NCBI GenBank assembly: GCA_040902925.1
Contig: JBBDWJ010000311.1
Coordinates: 1-13,379 of the forward strand
Reading direction: 5' to 3'
Length of the DNA: 13,379 bases
Origin: JBBDWJ01 sp040902925
Lineage (GTDB): Bacteria; Acidobacteriota; Terriglobia; Bryobacterales; UBA6623
This document shows, one piece after another, positions 7,098 through 13,357 of the stretch. Every line of letters starts with the position of its first letter. The stretch's first letter is position 1. Made by a program: the position numbers and the translations under genes. The notes below the pieces were generated by a model. The model saw nothing but the letters and a program-made list of their open reading frames with translations, made no database searches and had not been told where the DNA came from.

Positions 7098-7415
7098 TCA
7101 GGCTGATTTGGCCGGCGGGGTTTCTTTTGGGCGCAAACGGTATTTCTTTATCGAAACGGCGACCAGCCCGCGTTGCGTGCGGACCGTCACGCCGTGAACG
7201 TGCAGGCTCACATCCGGCCCTTCATTGCTCGCGGGACCCATCTGGACCACGCACTCGATCTTGCTTCCCACCGTTAGCTCGTCCTCGGTTTCGAAGAGCA
7301 AGCCCCGGCGGCTGATATTGAGGGTGCGGCCCTTACCTAGGGATCGCCCCGCCAACCCGCGGAGACGATACTCTAACGGGCGCTGAATGGTGTAGCGCTT
7401 GGGGCGAGCTTGCAT
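7098..7415 (-). CDS. Stand-alone PilZ-domain protein
   Basis: The 105-residue protein is essentially one PilZ domain. The arginine-containing N-terminal motif appears as QRPLEYR (residues 11-17), followed by NISRRGLLF (33-41), which fits the (D/N)xSxxG half of the c-di-GMP binding site. Beta-strand-like segments follow to about residue 92, then a basic Pro-rich tail (RPKETPPAKSA). PilZ domains bind cyclic di-GMP and pass the signal to motility, exopolysaccharide or other targets. The first motif has RxxxxR spacing rather than the commoner RxxxR, so ligand affinity is uncertain. No enzyme or secretion gene is attached, so the target is unknown. The gene runs convergently to the PhoU-like gene. 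Confidence 0.85.
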   Translation of the reverse strand: MQARPKRYTIQRPLEYRLRGLAGRSLGKGRTLNISRRGLLFETEDELTVGSKIECVVQMGPASNEGPDVSLHVHGVTVRTQRGLVAVSIKKYRLRPKETPPAKSA

Positions 7416-7475
7416 GTTCGTACATTGTTTACCTTAGAGCCTTCAAACAACAATAGCCCTAGGGTCACAATTTTT

Positions 7476-7487
7476 CTTGGTACCAAG
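7476..7487. promoter_or_regulatory. 12-bp perfect palindrome upstream of the PilZ gene
   Basis: CTTGGTACCAAG is self-complementary and sits 61 bases upstream of the PilZ start. A shorter palindrome, CCCTAGGG (7457-7464), lies between it and the gene. The size suits a dimeric repressor operator, but no regulator gene is nearby. No convincing -35/-10 pair was found here. Confidence 0.3.
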
Positions 7488-7639
7488 GTACTTCTAAAAC
7501 ACTGAGCAGAGTCTCGAAAGTGGCTCAGAATCAGCCCTTTCTGGCCGCTTCCGGGGACGGGAGCTAGTCTGCGGGCGCCGTGCCGGCGGCGTTCCGAGTT
7601 GCCCGGCGTGGAGCTGGATTCTTTGGCCTTTTTCAGACG

Positions 7640-7825
7640 CGGCGGGCCTTTTGGCATTGCTTTCCGCCGAGCCAAGCCGCCTGTGCGGGCGGCCGAACAG
7701 CGGGACTCCCGTGGTACTTCCCAAGTTCTTGCGAGAGTACCGAGTTCTCAGTGCGTTTGCGGCATCCGACGTCGCCAATTCCTTCCCGCGCAGCCCGGCC
7801 GCTGACGCCCCGGCGCGGAATTTTT
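7640..7825 (+). ncRNA. Candidate structured RNA in a hairpin-rich gene-free stretch
   Basis: Between the PilZ start (7415) and the acetyltransferase (7938) no frame on either strand looks like a real protein; all are Arg/Ser/Pro-rich with no conserved pattern. The plus strand can fold into a run of hairpins: CGGCGG 7640-7645 with CCGCCG 7664-7669; GCCGCC 7676-7681 with GGCGGC 7688-7693; CGGG 7701-7704 with CCCG 7708-7711; GGTACT 7713-7718 with AGTACC 7736-7741. The run ends in a terminator-like hairpin at 7783-7825. The 5' end is unknown and could be as far up as about 7490. GC-rich DNA makes chance hairpins common, so this is a weak candidate. No RNase P, tmRNA or SRP consensus was found. 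Confidence 0.25.
7783..7825 (+). terminator. Terminator-like hairpin, plus strand
   Basis: TTCC(C)GCGC at 7783-7791 pairs with GCGCGGAA at 7813-7820 (8 pairs, one bulged C), followed directly by five T residues at 7821-7825. It lies upstream of the acetyltransferase gene, so it would end a separate plus-strand transcript or act as a leader attenuator. Confidence 0.45.
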
Positions 7826-7937
7826 CAGAAACCTTCTGATGCAACACGTGGATAAGCCCCCGGGGGACTCCTTGCACCTCCGGGTTGCACCTGCGGCTCC
7901 GGCAAAGATGGCCCACGGCGCACGATACACTGAACCG

Positions 7938-8435
7938 GTGGCATTCCGCATTCGACCCGCCCAACAGAGCGACCTTGCCCGGCTGTTGGAGTTGCAGGCG
8001 GCCAGCACGGAGGCGGCTCAATGGAGCGCCGCGCAGTGCCGGAGTGCGATCGCCGGGGAAGCTGCGCTGCGCTGCATCGTCGCGGAATGGAACGGCGACG
8101 CGGCGGGCATGATCGTCTTCCGCGGACCGGTGGCAGGCGAATCCGAGATCCTCAATCTGGCTGTTGCGCCTGAAAACCGGCGGCAGGGAATCGGCCGGGC
8201 GCTGGTGCGGGTAGCGGGCGAGAGATCCGCGGAGGTGTACCTCGAAGTGCGCCGCAGCAACCTGGGCGGCCAGGCGTTCTACCGCCGCTGCGGTTTTGAG
8301 GGAACAGGCTGCCGCAAGGACTACTATCGGGATCCTCAGGAAGACGCGATTGTTATGAAGTGGGGCTCCGCCGTTACGAAATGCGGCTCCACCGCTACGA
8401 AGTGCAGCTCCGGCGGGGCGGATGGAGGCCCCTAG
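7938..8435 (+). CDS. GNAT N-acetyltransferase, RimI-like
   Basis: From GTG at 7938 the product has 165 residues and begins MAFRIRPAQQSDLARLLELQ if GTG is read as Met, the usual RimI-type start. The acetyl-CoA loop is RRQGIGRA at 81-88. It is followed by YLEVRRSN (101-108), YRRCGF (115-120) and RKDYYRDPQEDAIVM (126-140), the order seen in RimI, which acetylates the N-terminal alanine of ribosomal protein S18 and other proteins. In-frame ATGs at 7839 and 7908 would add 33 or 10 residues that do not look like the family. No start has a Shine-Dalgarno. TACACT at 7926-7931 would place transcription start at the GTG, so a leaderless mRNA is possible. The C-terminus ends in a Ser/Thr/Cys tail made by a 21-bp tandem repeat. 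The usual neighbours tsaB and tsaD are absent. Confidence 0.85.
   Translation: MAFRIRPAQQSDLARLLELQAASTEAAQWSAAQCRSAIAGEAALRCIVAEWNGDAAGMIVFRGPVAGESEILNLAVAPENRRQGIGRALVRVAGERSAEVYLEVRRSNLGGQAFYRRCGFEGTGCRKDYYRDPQEDAIVMKWGSAVTKCGSTATKCSSGGADGGP
8352..8414. repeat. 21-bp coding tandem repeat at the 3' end of the acetyltransferase gene
   Basis: Two near-identical 21-bp units (8364-8384 and 8385-8405) differ by four substitutions and are flanked by partial copies (8352-8363 and 8406-8414). The repeat keeps the reading frame and yields GSAVTKC followed by GSTATKC, then SSGG. It seems to have been built from the family's own terminal VMKWG codons. Confidence 0.75.
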
Positions 8436-8479
8436 GCGGCCCGAGTGTGAGGATCATGTCCGGTATCGTTCGAGTGATA

Positions 8480-8508
8480 TTGAAATCCGGATGTAACTCT
8501 GTTAAGTT
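8480..8508 (+). promoter_or_regulatory. Weak candidate promoter upstream of DUF465 gene
   Basis: TTGAAA (8480-8485), 17 bases, then TAAGTT (8503-8508). The -35 box is good, the -10 box matches only half of the consensus. It lies about 130 bases upstream of the DUF465 start. Nothing else was seen in 8436-8639. Confidence 0.25.
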
Positions 8509-8639
8509 TGGGGTGGATAGGTCTTAGTGATGAATCCTTTCGCAGCCCCTGCCATCACGAAATCCACGGCCTGTCCCCATCCTCTCCCTCTTCCCCACCG
8601 CGTATCAACTCTATTCGGACATGCAGGAGGTAAGCAACC

Positions 8640-8870
8640 ATGGCTCATTCAGCCGATCAGGAAATGGTCTCTCAACTGATGGCTACCAGCGAGGAATACC
8701 GGCGACTCGCTGAGCAGCATTCTAGTTTCGACAGCCGACTTGAACAACTCGCCCACAGTAAGTTTCCCTCCCAAGACGAACAACTCGAAGAAGCCAGGCT
8801 GAAGAAGAAAAAGCTTCACCTCAAAGACCGCATGTACGACATCATGCGGCAGCACGCGCAGGCCAGCTAG
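8640..8870 (+). CDS. DUF465 (YdcH-like) small helical protein
   Basis: The 76-residue protein is almost wholly helical and highly charged. The C-terminal RLKKKKLHLKDRMYDIMRQH (53-72) matches the hallmark K-K-x-x-L-x-x-K-D-R of DUF465 proteins, preceded by HxxFDSRLEQL (27-37). These are short coiled-coil proteins of unestablished function, found singly or next to varied genes. Start choice is secure: AGGAGGT at 8625-8631 lies eight bases before the ATG, the best ribosome binding site in the window, so it is probably abundantly translated. It stands alone, with 204 bases before it and a gene-free stretch after. Confidence 0.85.
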   Translation: MAHSADQEMVSQLMATSEEYRRLAEQHSSFDSRLEQLAHSKFPSQDEQLEEARLKKKKLHLKDRMYDIMRQHAQAS

Positions 8871-9169
8871 CCGCCTGTTCCAAAAGCATTGCCGACGGAC
8901 TGACCCGCGACCGCGAGCCATCGCTGGTGGTGTAGTTATTGCTCTGTCCGGGACCGGGGCGGCGCAAACTGCGTGACGCCTTCAGGGCGCGCCCGGTATC
9001 TAGGAATGGCCGCCATGGCTGAAGCCTTGGGCGATCAGGTGGTATCGCGCGGTCTGTGATGCACGACCGCCCGCAGCCTGACCGTTTACAACGACCGCGT
9101 CGTAGACAGTCCGACACGGGCTGCCTTCTTTGTCCCCGCGGGGGAGGCGGCTACGGCCGAATACCGGCC
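8871..9169. other. Gene-free stretch between DUF465 and secG
   Basis: No plausible protein or tRNA was found on either strand in these 299 bases. A small hairpin, GGCCG (9155-9159) with CGGCC (9165-9169), abuts the secG stop codon, and CCCCGCGGGG (9134-9143) is palindromic. Either could help end the secG transcript, but no T tract is present. Confidence 0.4.
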
Positions 9170-9577
9170 TTATGGCTGGGGTGCGGCGGGTGCTGTTTCT
9201 CCCGCCGGTGGCGTGGTTTCCGGTGCGGGTGTTTCGGTGGCGCCGGCATCGGGCGCGGGAGTCGTCGCGGGCTGCTCGACGGGCGTCAGCGGCACCGTCT
9301 CGGTCACGCCGCCGGTTCGCTCGATCACCGACTGGCCCGTTCCCGCCGCGCGGGTGTGCAGGACGCCCAGCGCGATGGAGTTCAGCATGAACAGCACCGC
9401 GGCCCCCGTGGTGGCTTTTGAGAGCAACGTCGCCGAGCCGCGCGGCCCGAAGGCGGTTTGCGACCCCATACCGCCAAAAGCTCCAGCCAGATCGGCCGCT
9501 TTGCCGCTTTGCAGCAGCACGACGATGATCAGAAAGAAACAGATCAGGATGTGAAGGATGGTGAGGACGATTAGCAT
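9170..9577 (-). CDS. secG: Protein translocase subunit SecG with long Pro/Thr/Ala tail
   Basis: SecG is the small non-essential subunit of the SecYEG channel and assists preprotein export. The 135-residue product shows both membrane spans (about 2-22 and 57-74). Between them are the conserved LLQSGKAADLAGAFGG and GSQTAFGPRGSATLLSKAT (38-56). Typical SecG is about 75-110 residues. Here residues 90-135 form an extra tail rich in Pro, Thr, Ala and Glu with almost no hydrophobic residues, probably disordered. The start has AGGAAAG a few bases upstream. It follows tpiA in the same direction with a 163-base gap, a pairing common in bacteria, and may have its own promoter. Confidence 0.93.
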   Translation of the reverse strand: MLIVLTILHILICFFLIIVVLLQSGKAADLAGAFGGMGSQTAFGPRGSATLLSKATTGAAVLFMLNSIALGVLHTRAAGTGQSVIERTGGVTETVPLTPVEQPATTPAPDAGATETPAPETTPPAGETAPAAPQP

Positions 9578-9740
9578 GACTTTCCTGCGCTCTTGTTATT
9601 GTTGCACGACTGAATTCTGGATTTCGCCCCAGCCAGCCTGCTGTTTCGTGCCGAAAACCCTGTGACTCCCACGCGATTTGGCCAACTCATCAGGCCGGTG
9701 CGATAGCCGGGGCGTCCGGCGGCCCCGCAAAAACGGCCAT

Positions 9741-10508
9741 CTAGCGACCTGGATAGTTGACTAGAGCGGCAAACGAATCGGGTTTCAAGCTGGCGCCGCC
9801 GACCAGCGCGCCGTCGATTTCCGGGCGCGCCATCAGTCCCTCGACATTGTCCGGCTTGACGCTGCCGCCATACAGGATACGCAGGCCCGCGGCCGCTTCG
9901 GATCCAAACTGCTGGGCGGTTTTCTCGCGAATCACGGCGTGGGTTTCGGCGGCGATATCCGGAGTGGCGACACGACCGGTTCCGATGGCCCAAACCGGCT
10001 CGTAAGCAATAATTATACGGTCGAAATCGGGCGCGGTCAAAGACGCCAGGCCTCCCTCAAGCTGTTGGATCAAAACGGCTTTGGTCCTGTCGCCCTCGCG
10101 TTCGTCGAGGGTTTCGCCTACGCAGACGATGGGCGTGAGGCCGGCTTTTAGGGCCGCGAACAGGCGCTGGTTCACGGTTTTGTCGGTCTCGCCGAACAAC
10201 TGCCGCCGCTCGCTGTGGCCGATGATGACGTGGCTGCAGCCGGCGGCTACGATCATCGGGCCGGAGACTTCGCCGGTGAAGGCGCCCTCGTTTTCCCAGT
10301 GCAGGTTCTGGGCGCCGATATGGATGTTGCTGCCGCGGGCGGCATCGGCGGCGGCGGCCAGCGCCGGAAAGGTCGGGCAGATCACGATTTCGCAGTGCGA
10401 GGCGCTCCGCACCAGCGGCTTGAACTCATCGAAAAACCGCACCGTCTCGGCGACGGTCTTGAACATTTTCCAGTTGCCGGCGATGACCGGCTTGCGCGAA
10501 TTACCCAA
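9741..10508 (-). CDS. tpiA: Triosephosphate isomerase
   Basis: This cytosolic enzyme interconverts dihydroxyacetone phosphate and glyceraldehyde 3-phosphate. The 255-residue product has normal length and every catalytic feature: N12 and K14 in AGNWKMFK, H98 in IIGHSERR, E170 in AYEPVWAIGTGR (flexible loop 6 at 171-179), and the phosphate-binding YGGSVKP (213-219) and VGGASLKP (236-243). The start is a TTG at 10508; AAGGAG lies about ten bases upstream and no ATG fits the family's RKPVIAGNWKM beginning. It lies 75 bases after the second CcmD-like gene in the same direction. Confidence 0.96.
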   Translation of the reverse strand: MGNSRKPVIAGNWKMFKTVAETVRFFDEFKPLVRSASHCEIVICPTFPALAAAADAARGSNIHIGAQNLHWENEGAFTGEVSGPMIVAAGCSHVIIGHSERRQLFGETDKTVNQRLFAALKAGLTPIVCVGETLDEREGDRTKAVLIQQLEGGLASLTAPDFDRIIIAYEPVWAIGTGRVATPDIAAETHAVIREKTAQQFGSEAAAGLRILYGGSVKPDNVEGLMARPEIDGALVGGASLKPDSFAALVNYPGR

Positions 10509-10583
10509 GGGAATCGTGCTCCTTCTGTTTCCGGATGTGCCTGAGGACGGGGTTGTGCGCGGCGCGCCGCAACCGGCCGGGTG

Positions 10584-10736
10584 CTATCCGCCCTGCTGTT
10601 CCTTGAGGATCTGGGCCAGGTCCTCGATTTGGCGCTGCAGGCGCTTGTGACGCATCGAAAGGGAAACGGCGTACAGGGCGTGAAAGGCCCAAGCGATGCT
10701 AAACGCGTACCAGACCCAAGGAATTAACTCTTGCAT
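10584..10736 (-). CDS. CcmD-like small membrane protein (second of two)
   Basis: ATG at 10736 gives 50 residues: MQELIPWVWYAFSIAWAF leads into one membrane span (about 5-26), then a basic stretch RHKRLQRQIEDLAQILKEQ (31-49) that should form an amphipathic cytoplasmic helix. Size, the W-x-A-(F/Y) motif at the start of the span and the arginine-rich stretch right after it are the features of CcmD. CcmD helps release holo-CcmE from the CcmABC complex in cytochrome c maturation. The open frame extends upstream to 10874 but overlaps the preceding gene in a different frame and looks non-coding there. It follows that gene by 22 bases, and no clear Shine-Dalgarno is seen, so translational coupling is possible. 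Confidence 0.7.
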   Translation of the reverse strand: MQELIPWVWYAFSIAWAFHALYAVSLSMRHKRLQRQIEDLAQILKEQQGG

Positions 10737-10758
10737 GATGAGATGCTTTGTTGTTGCG

Positions 10759-10914
10759 CTAGCGTTTTTCGACGCTTTCCAGGCGCATTCGGATTTGGCG
10801 AATCTGCTCCCCGATTCGTTTCTGCTGGCCCGAAACGGCCACCAGGAACACAACGTAGCCGACCGAGACGACACTGAATGCCCACCAAAGAATTGTCAGG
10901 CTGTCTTCCATCAT
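10759..10914 (-). CDS. CcmD-like small membrane protein (first of two, next to ccmC)
   Basis: ATG at 10914 (or the next codon, also ATG) gives 51 residues: MMEDSLTILWWAFSVVSVGY enters a single span (about 8-28), followed by SGQQKRIGEQIRQIRMRLESVEKR, a charged helix. It starts 23 bases after the ccmC stop, the classic place for ccmD. Its span and following helix align without gaps to the next gene's product: 10 of 29 residues identical, including W-x-A-F-S and K-R-x-x-x-Q-I. I recall an alternative CcmD family described for small proteins beside CcmC outside Proteobacteria, which this may match. That is not checked. Confidence 0.65.
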   Translation of the reverse strand: MMEDSLTILWWAFSVVSVGYVVFLVAVSGQQKRIGEQIRQIRMRLESVEKR

Positions 10915-10937
10915 TTACTCTGTTTACAGCCCGCCGG

Positions 10938-11642
10938 CTACAGCGCGTGTACTTCCCGCCGCAGTCCGTCTGCTTCCCGCCGCAGCCGTTCCAGGTGACG
11001 CCGCGCGCGCACCAGGCACCACATCATCAGAAGTTGCGCGACGAGCGAAGCCAGCAGAACAAGCCACATGTTGCTGTCGAGCCCGCCGCCGCCGCCAATC
11101 ACGGGCCCGGGGTGCTGCGTCCGCCAGACGCGATTGGCCATGTACACGATCGGAATATCGGCCATGCCGAAAATCGAAACCACGGCGCAGACCACCGCCC
11201 GCTGGTTCGGCTCGTTGACCGACTGCCGCAGGATCAAATATCCGGCATAGATCAATACCAGCAGCAGCGCGGTCATCAGCCGCGCGTCGCCCCAAGCCCA
11301 ATAAACGCCCCAGGCCGGCTTGCCCCAGATCATGCCGGTCACCAGGTTCACGACCGCGAACACCAGCCCCACTTCGTTGCAGGCCACCGATAGATCGTCA
11401 AAGCGAGACTCGCGGGTCGCCACGTAACGGATGGCGGCAATACCGCCGACGATGAAGGCCACAAAGGCCACGACCGCCGACGGCATGTGGAAGTAGAAAA
11501 TCCGCTGCAACACGCCCATCGTGCTCTCCGTCGGCGCCCACACGAAGATCATGTAGGTGGCGAAAAGCAGCCCCAGGCCGGTGGCTATGGCCAGCGGCTG
11601 AGGAATGGCTTTGGATTCACGGTCGGTGGCAGGATCGGGCAT
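10938..11642 (-). CDS. ccmC: Heme exporter/handling protein CcmC
   Basis: CcmC presents heme to the chaperone CcmE in system I cytochrome c maturation, at the periplasmic face. ATG at 11642 gives 234 residues, close to normal; the frame is open further upstream but overlaps the DUF2442 gene. About six membrane spans are visible. The tryptophan-rich heme-binding WWD segment is WGKPAWGVYWAWGDARL (106-122). The two expected axial histidines are H52 in FYFHMPSA and H177 in VWRTQHPGP. The WWD motif has one extra residue (WAWGDAR rather than WxWDAR), seen in some relatives. After the last span there is a charged, Arg/Glu/Leu-rich tail (212-234), likely a cytoplasmic helix. ccmA, ccmB, ccmE and ccmF are not in the window. 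Confidence 0.9.
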   Translation of the reverse strand: MPDPATDRESKAIPQPLAIATGLGLLFATYMIFVWAPTESTMGVLQRIFYFHMPSAVVAFVAFIVGGIAAIRYVATRESRFDDLSVACNEVGLVFAVVNLVTGMIWGKPAWGVYWAWGDARLMTALLLVLIYAGYLILRQSVNEPNQRAVVCAVVSIFGMADIPIVYMANRVWRTQHPGPVIGGGGGLDSNMWLVLLASLVAQLLMMWCLVRARRHLERLRREADGLRREVHAL

Positions 11643-11650
11643 GAACTGAA

Positions 11651-11935
11651 CTATTCGGCCTCCACGCTTGCACGGCGAGGTTGCGGCGCCGGCTGGCCGG
11701 TTACCCGAGCGTAGAGTACGTCCGGATCGAGGTCCGCGCCATTTGGCCAGCAAATCGTGCCGAGCTCGGGATCGACTCGTACCTTTTCGAACTCGCCTCG
11801 CGTTCTGAGCGCGGCAAATACGCCTTCGAAACGGATGACCTTTTGAAGATCTACTTCGCCCTCGACTCCGTCTTCAAACCGAAGACGCAACCGAAAACCT
11901 TCCAGAGGTGTGACTTGGATAATGTCTTTGAGCAA
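11651..11935 (-). CDS. DUF2442 protein
   Basis: A TTG at 11935, seven bases after GGAG, gives a 94-residue protein starting MLKDIIQVTPLEGFRLRLRF, just how this family begins. The longer open frame (from 12127) runs through the DUF4160 gene and is rejected. Family features: a beta-strand-rich first half (EDGVEGEVDL, 21-30), FAALRTRGEFEKVRVD (40-55), and the signature WPNGADLDPDVLY (63-75). Residues 80-94 are a Pro/Ala/Arg tail. DUF2442 proteins are usually coded beside DUF4160 proteins, as here, and the pair has been suspected of being a toxin-antitoxin-type module. Function is not established. The stop is only eight bases before the ccmC start, so the two are probably co-transcribed. Confidence 0.8.
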   Translation of the reverse strand: MLKDIIQVTPLEGFRLRLRFEDGVEGEVDLQKVIRFEGVFAALRTRGEFEKVRVDPELGTICWPNGADLDPDVLYARVTGQPAPQPRRASVEAE

Positions 11936-11990
11936 GCCGCTACTCCAGAGGAGCAATTCTTTCGAGGGGCATTTGCCGCTCTGCTCTATT

Positions 11991-12200
11991 CTAATTCTGC
12001 CACAGTTGGTCACGGTGGGCGGCTGCCCAATTGGCAACAAGCCCAAGAATCTTCGGCGAAAGCCTCCCCTGTAGCAGCGACATCGACTCGATTTCCACCA
12101 GCCCCCGCTGCTCGCCGTAGCGCACATGGAAGTGCGGCGGCGGATGGTCGTTGTAGAACATCGCTATCACGATGCCAAGGAATCGGCTGATCTCCGGCAT
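11991..12200 (-). CDS. DUF4160 protein
   Basis: The 69-residue product matches DUF4160 from end to end: MPEISRFLGIVIAMFYNDHP, then HFHVRYGEQRGLVEIES (23-39) and a helical half, LLQGRLSPKILGLVANWAAAH. The N-D-H-P-P-P-H-F-H-V-R-Y-G block (17-29), with three histidines, is the family hallmark and could bind a metal or nucleic acid; its role is unproven. It precedes DUF2442 by 55 bases. Length is typical, with no sign of decay. No good Shine-Dalgarno is visible. The window gives no evidence for toxic activity. Confidence 0.85.
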   Translation of the reverse strand: MPEISRFLGIVIAMFYNDHPPPHFHVRYGEQRGLVEIESMSLLQGRLSPKILGLVANWAAAHRDQLWQN

Positions 12201-12251
12201 GCCACAAAGACGAGACCCGACAGGCGCTACAAAAAAGTGAGAACGCAGCGG

Positions 12252-13157
12252 TCAGAAATTGTCGACTTCGCGATAAGCGGCGATCACCGCCAGTTCGCCT
12301 TCCTTGCCTGGCTTGCTGTTGCCGTGCTCCATGCCGACGACGCCGTCGTAGCCTTTTTCATGGAGCCACTTGAAGATGTTCTTGTAGTTGATCTCGCCGG
12401 TGGTCGGCTCTTTGCGGCCGGGGTTGTCGCCCACCTGGATGTAAGGAGTCTCGTCCCAGGCCATCTCGAGATTGGGAATCAGGTTTCCGACATCGATCTG
12501 CTGGTGGTAAAGATCGTTGAGAATCTTGCAACTCGGCGAGTTGACGGCCTTGCAGATGGCGTAGGCTTGCGGCACCGTGCGCAAGAACAGCCTGGGGTGG
12601 TTGGTATACCAGTTGAGCGGCTCGAGCACCATCACCAGCCCGGCCGGTTCGCAGACTTCGGCCATGACCTTCAAATTCTCGATGCAGTTGGCGAGCTGAT
12701 AGCCGGGGTCAAGTTTCGGATTGACTGCATTGGGAACTACGGTCGACCATTTTGCGCCGACCCGCTTGGCTGTCTCGATCGCCCCGCGCATGGCCTTGCG
12801 CAGCCCCTCGCGGTATTCCGGGTCGGTATTGGTGACCACGTCGGATTCCTTGCCGGAGGCGCTGCCGAAGGCGACGAACACGCCCATGGTCATGCCGAGC
12901 TTCTGCAGCGTCTCGCCGATTTTGGTCTGCAGCTCGACGGGACGGCCCATCGCTCCGTTATCTTCCCAGGCTGTAAAACCCTGATCGGCGGAAAACTTGA
13001 TCTGGTCGATCATGTCCTCGCCGGCGGACTCCTTGAACATCCCGCCGTGCGGCCCGTACTTCAGCTTGAACTTGGCGGCGTTGCTTTGCCCCTTCGCCGA
13101 ACCCGCCAGCGCCGCCGCGCCGGCCAGTGCCGTGGTGAAGAAACCTCGTCGCATCAT
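12252..13157 (-). CDS. Tat-exported hydroxypyruvate isomerase-like TIM-barrel protein
   Basis: AGGAGG lies nine bases before the ATG at 13157, giving 301 residues; earlier ATGs in the open frame lack such a site. The N-terminus MMRRGFFTTALAGAAALAG has a twin-arginine (RR at 3-4) and a hydrophobic run, so Tat export is likely. The rest fits the AP-endonuclease-2/xylose-isomerase-like superfamily, closest to hydroxypyruvate isomerase. Metal and active-site residues: E179 in VLEPLNW, D215 in ILNDLYHQQ (H218, Q219), Q241 and D244 in IQVGDNPGRKEPTTGE (R248, E250, E255) and E277 in GMEHGNS. Family members isomerise or epimerise small sugars and keto acids. A periplasmic copy suggests processing of environmental sugars. 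The true substrate is unknown. The 50-base gap to the DUF4160 start does not show shared transcription. Confidence 0.85.
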   Translation of the reverse strand: MMRRGFFTTALAGAAALAGSAKGQSNAAKFKLKYGPHGGMFKESAGEDMIDQIKFSADQGFTAWEDNGAMGRPVELQTKIGETLQKLGMTMGVFVAFGSASGKESDVVTNTDPEYREGLRKAMRGAIETAKRVGAKWSTVVPNAVNPKLDPGYQLANCIENLKVMAEVCEPAGLVMVLEPLNWYTNHPRLFLRTVPQAYAICKAVNSPSCKILNDLYHQQIDVGNLIPNLEMAWDETPYIQVGDNPGRKEPTTGEINYKNIFKWLHEKGYDGVVGMEHGNSKPGKEGELAVIAAYREVDNF

Positions 13158-13260
13158 GGCGCTTGCCCTCCTGGATTTCATGCATTGTCGCAAGTTTGGG
13201 GCCGCTGGTGGGTGAGCGTTCCGGAGAGGCAAGCGAGCGCCGCTCCTGGTGCCGGTCCCT

Positions 13261-13277
13261 TCGCCGCGAAGCGGCGA
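13261..13277. repeat. Perfect 7-bp stem hairpin upstream of the isomerase-like gene
   Basis: TCGCCGC, loop GAA, GCGGCGA. It lies about 105 bases upstream of the start at 13157. No T tract follows on either strand. It could be a terminator for a gene beyond the window or part of the leader. Confidence 0.35.
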
Positions 13278-13336
13278 GGCGGCAGGTCAACTGAGATGGA
13301 CTGATAGTGCGGCATGGGGGGTGAATGCTAGTGTAG

Positions 13337-13357
13337 TGTCCACGAATTAGGTGGACA
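13337..13357. repeat. Inverted repeat near the right window edge
   Basis: TGTCCAC (13337-13343) and GTGGACA (13351-13357) flank a seven-base AT-rich centre. It could be an operator or the terminal region of a mobile element lying beyond the edge; the sequence stops 22 bases later. Confidence 0.35.

Noticed and set aside
7494..8021. Minus-strand open frame of 175 codons across the gene-free stretch and the acetyltransferase start
   Set aside because: Basic, Ser/Pro-rich, no motif, overlaps the RimI-like gene and has no good binding site.
8871..9169. A tRNA gene beside secG, as found in many bacteria
   Set aside because: No GTTCGA-type T-loop with matching acceptor arms was found on either strand.
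11643..11753. Longer start for ccmC
   Set aside because: The added residues overlap the DUF2442 gene and do not resemble CcmC; the ATG at 11642 matches the family length.
12126..13304. Plus-strand open frame (392 codons) opposite the isomerase-like and DUF4160 genes
   Set aside because: It spans two well-supported minus-strand genes and shows no domain; GC bias explains it.
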